Shown here: positions 31,133 through 38,715 of the stretch, piece after piece
How positions within the stretch are numbered: position 1 is the stretch's first letter
Layout: the number at the start of each line of letters is the position of its first letter
Assembly: GCA_039028975.1 (NCBI GenBank)
Contig: JBCCHB010000144.1
Span: 1 to 42,634, forward strand
Reading direction: 5' to 3'
Source: JAHBNG01 sp039028975
GTDB lineage: Bacteria; Chloroflexota; Anaerolineae; Caldilineales; Caldilineaceae
DNA length: 42,634 nucleotides
Notes under the pieces: model-generated
Told to the model about the DNA's origin: nothing
The model's input: the letters and a program-made list of their open reading frames with translations, nothing else
Databases searched by the model: none
Position numbers and translations under genes: made by a program

Positions 31133-32254
31133 TCAAGCGGTGCCAGATGAACTCTTTTTTACCCCGGATATCAGTCGCTCATTCGCCCGCTCTTGCTTCG
31201 CAGCGATTCGTACATACGTGGGTAGCCCAAACGAGGCGCAATCTCGTACCAAGATCCCGTAAGGCAGCAGTTTGGATCGGAACGTGCTGGCGCTCTCATG
31301 CTGGTTGCCAACGTGGATTAACTTGTAGTGGGTGGCTGAGGGGACGGTGGGGTATCCCGCTTCTGCTAATTGGGCCGACAAGGTCTGGGTGGCGGTGGTG
31401 AGGCGCGTCAGGGTACGCTGTAGATAGGTCTGGTCGGCCAGCGCCGCGATCCCAGCTACCTGGGCAACTTCATTAACGCTCCAAGGAATGCGCGCTTGGG
31501 ATAAGGGCATGATGAGAGAGGGTGGACCGAGGGCATACCCCAAACGCAGACCAGCCAAGGCGTAGGCTTTGGTCATGGAACAGATGGTCAGTACATTGGG
31601 TAGCCCCAACGTGTGGGCCGAGGGCGTATCTGGCACAAAGTCAATATAGGCTTCATCGATCACAAAGAGGATTTGGGGATGGGCCACTGCCCACTCTTCA
31701 ATCGTTGTGATAGGGGTGATGAAGCCGGTTGGATTGTTCGGCGTGCAGAGAAAGACGATTTGGGGCTTGTGGGTTTGTAGCGCAACGGAGAGAGCCAGTA
31801 GATCGAGCTGGAAATCATCTTCTTGCTGAGCACGCCATTCAATCACTTGTGCACCCATGAGCTGAGCCGTTCGTGCATACTCACCAAAGGTCGGACCGAC
31901 AATCAGCACCCGAGCCTGAGGATGCATGAAGGCAAACCCGACCAGCCAAATCAGTTCCGCTGCACCATTCCCCACCACAATTTCATCGACAGAGCAGGCC
32001 AAGTGGTCAGCCAATGCACGACGAAGCGCCCAACACTCTCTGTCAGGATAACGGGCCAGGTTGGCCGACATCATGGCCTCACGCACGATCGGCGACGGAC
32101 CAAACGGGTTGCTATTCTCGCTAAAATCTACAACCTCTTCCAACCCAATCCCGTAGCGCTCTAGCTCACCATAATCAATAGCCCCATGAACGGCAGGTGG
32201 GATGGAAAGCAGATCTCGATGAACCTTCACTGATCCTTTCTCTTGCTCTACCAT
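31133..32254 (-). CDS. Class I/II PLP aminotransferase, probably L-threonine-O-3-phosphate decarboxylase (CobD-like) or HisC-like
   Basis: A 373-residue PLP enzyme. The N-terminal HGAIDYGELERYGI...DFSENSNPFGPSP is typical of CobD/HisC relatives. FVIDEAYIDF holds the PLP-contact Asp and Tyr, and SMTKAYALAGLRLGYALG holds the Lys that forms the Schiff base. CobD makes the aminopropanol phosphate arm of cobalamin; HisC uses histidinol phosphate. Adjacent cobN and cobJ favour CobD. The ATG at 32254 has GAGGG just upstream and is better than the GTG at 32275. It lies downstream of cobN after a 155-bp gap containing a family-B palindrome. Confidence 0.82.
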   Translation of the reverse strand: MVEQEKGSVKVHRDLLSIPPAVHGAIDYGELERYGIGLEEVVDFSENSNPFGPSPIVREAMMSANLARYPDRECWALRRALADHLACSVDEIVVGNGAAELIWLVGFAFMHPQARVLIVGPTFGEYARTAQLMGAQVIEWRAQQEDDFQLDLLALSVALQTHKPQIVFLCTPNNPTGFITPITTIEEWAVAHPQILFVIDEAYIDFVPDTPSAHTLGLPNVLTICSMTKAYALAGLRLGYALGPPSLIMPLSQARIPWSVNEVAQVAGIAALADQTYLQRTLTRLTTATQTLSAQLAEAGYPTVPSATHYKLIHVGNQHESASTFRSKLLPYGILVRDCASFGLPTYVRIAAKQERANERLISGVKKSSSGTA

Positions 32255-32280
32255 TAGCCCTCTTAACGCTCCCACTTATA

Positions 32281-32362
32281 CTCAGCTCCGTTTGAAAACA
32301 AGAGTTTGGTCACTCTGGTAGAGCATCGGAAAACTCCTGTTTTCAAAACGACCGCAGTATAA
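32281..32362. repeat. Palindromic repeat family B, copy 2
   Basis: An 82-bp element, CTCAGCTCCGTTTG to CCGCAGTATAA, with stem arms GTTTGAAAACAAGAGTTT and AAACTCCTGTTTTCAAAAC. It is homologous end to end with 5249-5331. It lies between cobN and the cobD-like gene, so it would be transcribed in their shared mRNA. Confidence 0.8.
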
Positions 32363-32429
32363 CACCATAAAAACCAACATCTGCAACACCCTCATTAACC
32401 ATTCAACAATTCCCCGATTCACAAATTAA

Positions 32430-35400
32430 TTATTCTCTCCCTCTCCGCCCCAATTCATCCAGGCCCATCTCTTTGGCTGCTTCCAACAGCGCCAGATCCA
32501 TGGCATCCGGATCCTGCCACAAACCACGCTCTACTGCCTCCAACAATCGTTCGGCAATGGCCTGCCATGCCCACGGATTAGAGTCGGCAAAGAACTGCTG
32601 CATCTCCTCATTGCGCAGGAACTCTTCCGTTAGCTTCTGGTACATCCAATCTTCCAGAATGTCTGCCGTGGCGTCATAGCCAAAGAGGTAATCTACCGTG
32701 GCGGCCACTTCTAGCGCACCCTTGTAGCCGTGACGCCTCATGCTCTCCACCCATTTGGGATTGACGACGCGGCTGCGGAAGACCCGGCGCGCCTCCTCCC
32801 GTAGATCCCGAGTACGTACTTGTTCTGGGTTGCTGCTGTCGCCAAAGTAGCGTCGGGGATTCTTGCCCGTTAAGGCCCGCACTGTAGCAATCATCCCACC
32901 GTGGTACTGAAGGTAATCATCCGAATCAAAGATGTCATGCTCTCGGTTGTCCTGATTTTTGGTAGCAATCTGCACGGTGCTCAAGGCACTGGCAAATTCA
33001 GCCTCTGCAGCCACGCCCGTCTTTGTGGCGCTGTAGGCATAGCCACCCCAAGTCAGGTAAGCCCGCGCAAAATCCTGATCGCTTTGCCAGTTCTTGGCAT
33101 CAATCAGCGGTAGGATCCCGGCCCCATAACTCCCCGGTTTACAGCCAAAGATGCGATAGCGCGCCCGCTCGGCAGATTCGCCATTGTGGCCAGCCAAGCG
33201 CAGAGCTGTCTCATTTTCCAAGGTGTGCTTACGAGGGAAGTTCATCTCCAGTGGCTCATCCCTATCAATGACGGACTGTACTGCATTGTCCATTAAAGCA
33301 ATCAAGTGGGGAAAGGCATCCCGGAAGAATCCACTGACGCGACAGACCACATCGACGCGAGGCCGCTGCAACTCTTCCAGCGGAATCACCTCTACACCGG
33401 TCACGCGACGATTCTCTTGCTGCCAAATGGGCCGCACGCCCAGCAGAGCCAGCACTTGGGCGATGTCGTCACCTGCGGTACGCATGGCGCTGGTGCCCCA
33501 GATGCTGATGCCTACACTTTGGGGAAATTCTCCCTCTTCAAGCTGATAGCGCTGGATCAATGTATCAGCCAACCCTTGCCCAACCTGCCACGACGCTACA
33601 CTGGGAAGCCCGCGCGGATCCACTGAGTAGAAGTTGCGGCCTGTGGGCAAAACATGGGCCATTCCGCGGGTCGGCGTACCGCTGGGGCCGGCCGGAACAT
33701 AGCCACCATTGAGGGCATGGAGCAGATTGGCCATCTCGGCTTCGGCACCTTGGTGAAGTTTAGGGACGATAAACTCACAGGCATAACGCAGGCTCTCTAC
33801 CAATGCTTCCTGCTGAGAGGATTCACCCATGGGTAAGTTCTCAGTACCCAACCATGTTGCAACGACCTGAGCTGCTTGGTCGCTTTGCCATTGATGATGA
33901 GCCATTTCAGCCAAAAGTGACTTGCTCTGCTGTTCAATCGCCTGGATCAGGTCGGCGTTGGTACGGAAGTTGGCCTCTTCATCTTGATGCTCTACCTTTG
34001 ATGATGCGCCACTAGCCATCGATGTCCGCCTAGACGAGGAATCTATACTATCGGTTGGCTCTTGCCCAAGATGCCCATTCTCGACCTGAGCACCGTTTAG
34101 AAGGCGGCTCATGAGCAAGCGATGACGAGCCTCGTCGGGTTGGCCTTCTTGGCGTGGCTTAACCCTTTGACCAGGGCGTTCCTGCAAGATATGCCAATTC
34201 TCTCCGATGAGTGCGGCTACTGTACTAGGCAAGCTTGCCGCTTCCAAGTTTGGCAGCTTGAGCAGATGGTAGAGCAACTCAACCAACTGCTCTCCTTCAG
34301 CCACATAGCCCAGAATGTGCAGCCCGTCCCGAATCTGGGCACCGGTTAGCTCACAGAGATAGCCTTCAATGTCCTCTAGAAGATGGGCTACCTGAGCCCC
34401 CTGCAATTCGGCAAACGCGGTGGGCGTGCCATCCTCCAGAAACTCACCATCCCAGTCGTGGCTGTGGTCGCCATGATCGGCCTTGAGGATGTATTGCAGA
34501 TCATCATCTAGACGATTCTTTTGAATTACGTCCCAAATCTGACGCTGAAGCAGTGGCAGTTTGGCTGGATCGAGCTGCTCAGCCGTGTAGTACTCATCGA
34601 CCAATTGGGCCAATTCGGCCAGCGCACCATAGGCTCCGGCAGAGGTCATTGGCGGCGTCATATGATCGATGACGGTGGCGTGGGTGCGGCGCTTGGCCTG
34701 GCTGCCTTCGCCGGGGTCGTTAATGATGAAGGGATAGATGAGGGGCAGATCATCCAAAAAGAGATCGGGAAAACAGTGGGGACTCAACCCCACACTCTTG
34801 CCCGGCAGCCACTCCAGGGTTCCATGTTTGCCCATGTGGACAATGGCATCGGCTTGCCAAACTTCGCGTAGCCATCGGTAGAGGGCATAGTAATTATGGG
34901 GCGGCGGCAGATCGGGACGGTGATAGATGGCATCTGGATCCATATCGTATCCGCGCGGCGGCTGGAGGGCCACAAATGCGTTGCCAAATTCCAGCCCCGC
35001 CAGAGCAAAGGCACCTTCATGAATGTAGGCTTTACCCGGCGGCTCGTTCCACTGACGGATCATGTCCCGTTGATTGGCTTCGGGGACCTGTTGAAACCAC
35101 TCAGCATAGTGCTCAACCGATAGTTTTTCAGCTGAGGCGAGTTGCTTCTCAGTCAACCAAGTCGTGTCGTAAGAGCAGCGATCGATGAGGGTGAGTAGCA
35201 GTTCATCGCTGGTGGTCGGTAGGTTGCTAACCTGATAGCCAGCCCCCTGCATTTTGTGGAGCAGATCCAAAAGCGAAGCGGGCGCGTCCAACCCTACTGC
35301 ATTGCCTACCCGGGCAGACTTGGCCGCGCTGTTGGTCAAAACAAAGGCGATCCGCTTCTCGGCATTGGGTTTATGCTTGAGAGCTGCCGTCCGTTGGACG

Positions 35401-36899
35401 ATGCCAACCAGCCGGGCAATTCGCTCTGAGTCAGGGACATAGGCTGCACCTCCGTCGGCTTGCTCTTCTTTAAAGGAGATGGGAATGCCGATAAGGCGAC
35501 CATCAAATTCAGGAATGGCTACATTCATGGCCGTATCCAGAGGACCCAGTCCTCGCCCATTACGCTGCCACGCGGCCCGATCGCTGCTGCTGGTAATGGC
35601 CTGGATGATAGGTGTATCCAGCCGTTCCAGAAGGCCACTCTGGTCACCCAAGGCAAAGCTCAACGTGCTGATAATCAGATCGACTGGCCCAGCCTCATTC
35701 ATCAGCTTCAGCGCGATGGGCATTCCATCCTCATCATACTCCTTAAGCGATTGGGTGTAGACTGGGCGAACTCGCATCCCTCGCTGCTCCACTTCGGCAA
35801 TGATGGCATCCACAAAATCAGTGTTGCCACTGAGGAGATGGGAGCGGTAGAAGAGGAGACCGATTGATAATTGACGATTGTTCCTAACTACCTCCTGTTT
35901 ACTGTTGACTGCTAACTGCCTACTATAAGTGCCGTGAAGAGGCAATTCTTGGGGTGGCTCAAATCCCCAACCGGTAACGAGTAGGTGGTCGCTGAGGCAT
36001 TGAAGGCCGCTGGCTAAGTTCTGCGCGCCACCACACTGAAAGTAAACGCTAATGGCTTGGGCTAGGGGAACACCAACGGTAGACCGGGCCATTAGATCTG
36101 GGTCAAAGGCTTCTACTGCGGGTAAACATATGAGGAACCCGTCACTTTCTTCGGCCCAGCGCTGAAGCCGAGATAGGCCGTGCTCGAACGCCCGGGTTGC
36201 ATGGAGCCGGGTGATGACGATTTGGGCATTAGGCAACAGCTTGTCTAGTAGGGCATCAGCGGCTGCATCATCGGCTAAGCGACCCACGTGCGCAGCTTCG
36301 ATGGCAGCAAAGTCCCGGGGAAGTAATGGGCGAGCCTTTGTTAAGGTGAGCAGATCCGTATCTGCCTGAGTCAGTAGGAGAATCCCTTCACCTAATGGAA
36401 GGGGGGCTGGGTCTATCCCATTGCCTAGTTCAACCTGCCTGCTATCTGAGTGTTGAGCCGCCTGGTCGGCAGATGGGTCAGTCGTTTGTGTACCCTCCCA
36501 CGCAAAACCATTAAAGATATGGGGTTGGAGAATGGCCGGAACGGGCGAGTCGATGTCATCCAGCAGAGACTCAATGTAATCATAGATGGCCACCACGATG
36601 GCATCATCATTGATAGAGTGGAACCAGAATGGACGCCCATCTAGCACCAACATGGTCACATTGGCCAGCACACATGGACCCAAGCAACCTCCCTGATTGA
36701 GGTGAACTTTGTTGCGGAGCTTTCGCCTCTCCCACTCGTTGTGGTAGAGGTCGGTCGATACGGGGGCAAAGCCCCGTTCCGTCTTTCCACAGCAGCAACC
36801 CGTGGCACAGACTACCAACATTCCACGCATTCGCCCTGCGTTGACCATGCGACCATCAAGCCGCTCCACCATATTGCGTTGCCTTACGTCTAGTCTCAT
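32430..36899 (-). CDS. cobN: Cobaltochelatase CobN-type large subunit with N-terminal ferredoxin-like domain
   Basis: A 1489-residue protein. Residues about 25-115 form a small thioredoxin-like [2Fe-2S] ferredoxin-type module with Cys at 31, 35, 36, 37 and a GGCLGPC pair at 72 and 76. The rest is CobN/BchH-type chelatase, which inserts cobalt into the corrin ring together with ATPase partners. Motifs include IVHMGKHGTLEWLPGKSVGLS, INDPGEGSQAKRRTHATVIDH, WGTSAMRTAGDDIAQVLALLG and CRVSGFFRDAFP. Two low-complexity inserts are seen: about residues 325-345 (a stretch resembling local intergenic sequence) and about 935-980. CobS/CobT or ChlI/D partners are not in the window. The start is fixed by an ATGA overlap with the cobJ stop. 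Confidence 0.93.
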   Translation of the reverse strand: MRLDVRQRNMVERLDGRMVNAGRMRGMLVVCATGCCCGKTERGFAPVSTDLYHNEWERRKLRNKVHLNQGGCLGPCVLANVTMLVLDGRPFWFHSINDDAIVVAIYDYIESLLDDIDSPVPAILQPHIFNGFAWEGTQTTDPSADQAAQHSDSRQVELGNGIDPAPLPLGEGILLLTQADTDLLTLTKARPLLPRDFAAIEAAHVGRLADDAAADALLDKLLPNAQIVITRLHATRAFEHGLSRLQRWAEESDGFLICLPAVEAFDPDLMARSTVGVPLAQAISVYFQCGGAQNLASGLQCLSDHLLVTGWGFEPPQELPLHGTYSRQLAVNSKQEVVRNNRQLSIGLLFYRSHLLSGNTDFVDAIIAEVEQRGMRVRPVYTQSLKEYDEDGMPIALKLMNEAGPVDLIISTLSFALGDQSGLLERLDTPIIQAITSSSDRAAWQRNGRGLGPLDTAMNVAIPEFDGRLIGIPISFKEEQADGGAAYVPDSERIARLVGIVQRTAALKHKPNAEKRIAFVLTNSAAKSARVGNAVGLDAPASLLDLLHKMQGAGYQVSNLPTTSDELLLTLIDRCSYDTTWLTEKQLASAEKLSVEHYAEWFQQVPEANQRDMIRQWNEPPGKAYIHEGAFALAGLEFGNAFVALQPPRGYDMDPDAIYHRPDLPPPHNYYALYRWLREVWQADAIVHMGKHGTLEWLPGKSVGLSPHCFPDLFLDDLPLIYPFIINDPGEGSQAKRRTHATVIDHMTPPMTSAGAYGALAELAQLVDEYYTAEQLDPAKLPLLQRQIWDVIQKNRLDDDLQYILKADHGDHSHDWDGEFLEDGTPTAFAELQGAQVAHLLEDIEGYLCELTGAQIRDGLHILGYVAEGEQLVELLYHLLKLPNLEAASLPSTVAALIGENWHILQERPGQRVKPRQEGQPDEARHRLLMSRLLNGAQVENGHLGQEPTDSIDSSSRRTSMASGASSKVEHQDEEANFRTNADLIQAIEQQSKSLLAEMAHHQWQSDQAAQVVATWLGTENLPMGESSQQEALVESLRYACEFIVPKLHQGAEAEMANLLHALNGGYVPAGPSGTPTRGMAHVLPTGRNFYSVDPRGLPSVASWQVGQGLADTLIQRYQLEEGEFPQSVGISIWGTSAMRTAGDDIAQVLALLGVRPIWQQENRRVTGVEVIPLEELQRPRVDVVCRVSGFFRDAFPHLIALMDNAVQSVIDRDEPLEMNFPRKHTLENETALRLAGHNGESAERARYRIFGCKPGSYGAGILPLIDAKNWQSDQDFARAYLTWGGYAYSATKTGVAAEAEFASALSTVQIATKNQDNREHDIFDSDDYLQYHGGMIATVRALTGKNPRRYFGDSSNPEQVRTRDLREEARRVFRSRVVNPKWVESMRRHGYKGALEVAATVDYLFGYDATADILEDWMYQKLTEEFLRNEEMQQFFADSNPWAWQAIAERLLEAVERGLWQDPDAMDLALLEAAKEMGLDELGRRGRE

Positions 36900-37669
36900 T
36901 GAGTGATGATTCCTTCTTGATTCATTTCTTTCTGGTAACCGCGCGGCGTTGCCATGCCACCACCAATCGGGTAACTCTGGCTATTTCCCACAAGTACAAG
37001 CGTAAACATATCGACCACTGTGGTATCAAATTCGCCTAGGGATGTAACCTGAATCGTTTCGTCGGAGCGGGTCACGTTGCGGATAATGGCCACGGGAGTG
37101 GCCGGTTGGCGATGCTGGCGCAGAATCTCCACTGCCTTGTCTAACTGCCAATCCCGCTTCTGGCTGCGCGGGTTGTAGAAGCCAATGACGAAGTCGCCCC
37201 ACGTGGCAGCTTCCACGCGCCGCTCAATGACGGGCCAAGGCGTAAGCAAGTCACTCAGGCTGATGGTGCAAAAGTCATGGCCCAAAGGAGCGCCCAAACG
37301 TGCTGCCCCAGCCTGAATCGCGCTGATGCCAGGGTGAACGACGACTTGGGGTTTGTCACCTTGCCATCCTTGCTCCCGCAGTACGTCAAATATGGGGCTG
37401 GCCATGGCGTAGATGCCAATGTCACCACTGCTGATCATGGCTACCGTCTGTCCACTCTGAGCCAAGGATATCGCTTCTCTCGCTCGGTTCATCTCTTGGC
37501 CCAGTTGACTCTCTTGGATCTTCTGCCCATCATGGAGCAGATGGGCGATTTGGTCCAAATAACCCTGGTATCCGATAATGATCTGGGCTTGGGTCAACGC
37601 AGCTTGGGCCGCTGGCGTCATCTCTCTTAGGTCACCAGGGCCGATACTGATTAAGTGTAACGCGCTCAT
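36896..37669 (-). CDS. cobJ: Precorrin-3B C17-methyltransferase
   Basis: A 257-residue SAM-dependent tetrapyrrole methylase that carries out ring contraction and C17 methylation in cobalamin synthesis. It begins LHLISIGPGDLREMTPAAQ and has MISSGDIGIYAMASP, VVVHPGISAIQAGAARLGAPLGHDFCTISLSDLLTPW, and VIGFYNPRS, all diagnostic for CobJ/CbiH. It is the first gene of a cob operon and overlaps cobN by four bases. No cobalamin riboswitch was recognised in the upstream 375 bp. Confidence 0.94.
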   Translation of the reverse strand: MSALHLISIGPGDLREMTPAAQAALTQAQIIIGYQGYLDQIAHLLHDGQKIQESQLGQEMNRAREAISLAQSGQTVAMISSGDIGIYAMASPIFDVLREQGWQGDKPQVVVHPGISAIQAGAARLGAPLGHDFCTISLSDLLTPWPVIERRVEAATWGDFVIGFYNPRSQKRDWQLDKAVEILRQHRQPATPVAIIRNVTRSDETIQVTSLGEFDTTVVDMFTLVLVGNSQSYPIGGGMATPRGYQKEMNQEGIITQ

Positions 37670-38046
37670 AATGAACTTCTTCTCTTTCTCTTGGGTTCCG
37701 GGCTATATCTACTTTGATTCAGACCCATTTCCACATATTCGGTAGTTACTGATACTTGCCGATGAATAGTATTGAATATCATGTCCCTTTTCTCCAAATT
37801 ACCATTCACCAGTAAATTTCATAGCAACGACCTACAGTCAATTGTAGTCTATCTACGTCAGATCGCTCATCGATCTGTGATAACATGCCAAAAAAAGCTT
37901 TCAACCAGTTGGTCGGTTGGTCAGTTGGTCGGCGGAACCGCTAGTCAGCTAGGTCGGAGCGACCACTGCTTGAGCAGCCGAAATCTGACCATATCTATCG
38001 ATTGATTTCATACTTTTCTAAACTACAAAAAAGTTGAGTATCTCCT
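37670..38046. other. Divergent intergenic region between cobJ and the ABC operon
   Basis: A 377-bp gap without a credible gene. It contains a short run of TTGGTCGG-type repeats (about 37902-37935) and GCCACTG-free sequence on both strands, so no B12 riboswitch is called. Weak AT-rich promoter-like sites precede each gene, but none reaches a convincing score by eye. Confidence 0.5.
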
Positions 38047-38715
38047 TTGAACATAATTGAAGCCCAAGTGCTTACCAAAACATATACGATTGACAATCGC
38101 TCTATCAGCGTGCTGGATCAGGTCTCCATTGTCGTTCAAGCAGGTGAGTTCGTCGTAATCAAGGGCAGTAGCGGCAGCGGAAAGTCTACGCTCCTGAGTC
38201 TGCTTTCAGGGTTAGACAACCCAAGCAGCGGGCGCATCTTTGTGGATAGTGAAGAGATCACGGGAAAGAGCGAGGATGAGCTGGCCCCTCTGCGTAATCA
38301 GACTATTGGCTTTATCTTCCAGTCCTTTCATCTTGTTCCATCCCTCTCCGCATTGGAAAATGTGATGTTCCCTGCTGAACTCCTCGGTGACCACAAGGCG
38401 AAACCCAACGCAGAGGCCCTCCTCGCCCGAGTGGGTATGGGCCATCGAATGACCAATTTCCCCCATCAGCTTTCAGGTGGAGAAAAGCAGCGGGTGGCCA
38501 TTTGCCGTGCACTCATTAACAATCCCAAGATCGTCTTTGCCGATGAGCCCACTGGCAATCTAGACTCCCAGAATGGGGATGCCATTCTTGAGCTTCTCTT
38601 GGAATTGCACAAGGAACGGCAAACGACCTTGGTGATGGTCACCCATAGTCCCGAGATTGCAGCCCGGGCCGAACGGGTCATTGAACTACAGGACGGAAAG
38701 GTGGTCCCAGCATGA
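38047..38715 (+). CDS. ABC transporter ATPase, LolD/MacB/YbbA type
   Basis: A 222-residue single-cassette ATPase. Walker A is GSSGSGKSTLLSL, the signature is LSGGEKQRVAICRA, Walker B is IVFADEPTGNLDS and the switch His lies in VMVTHS. This subfamily couples ATP hydrolysis to FtsX-like permeases that move lipids, lipoproteins or peptides at the membrane surface without classic transport channels. The start is a TTG at 38047 with little ribosome-site sequence. The stop overlaps the permease start by ATGA. With the next two genes it matches the ybbA-ybbP-tesA set known from enterobacteria. Confidence 0.9.
   Translation: MNIIEAQVLTKTYTIDNRSISVLDQVSIVVQAGEFVVIKGSSGSGKSTLLSLLSGLDNPSSGRIFVDSEEITGKSEDELAPLRNQTIGFIFQSFHLVPSLSALENVMFPAELLGDHKAKPNAEALLARVGMGHRMTNFPHQLSGGEKQRVAICRALINNPKIVFADEPTGNLDSQNGDAILELLLELHKERQTTLVMVTHSPEIAARAERVIELQDGKVVPA

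Noticed and set aside
31125..31150. GGCACCGC at the end of the cobD-like gene, resembling a T-box core
   Set aside because: It lies in coding sequence, lacks the flanking T-box consensus, and has no stem I or terminator near it.
37670..38046. Cobalamin riboswitch upstream of cobJ
   Set aside because: No B12-box or conserved core could be found by eye on the minus strand.
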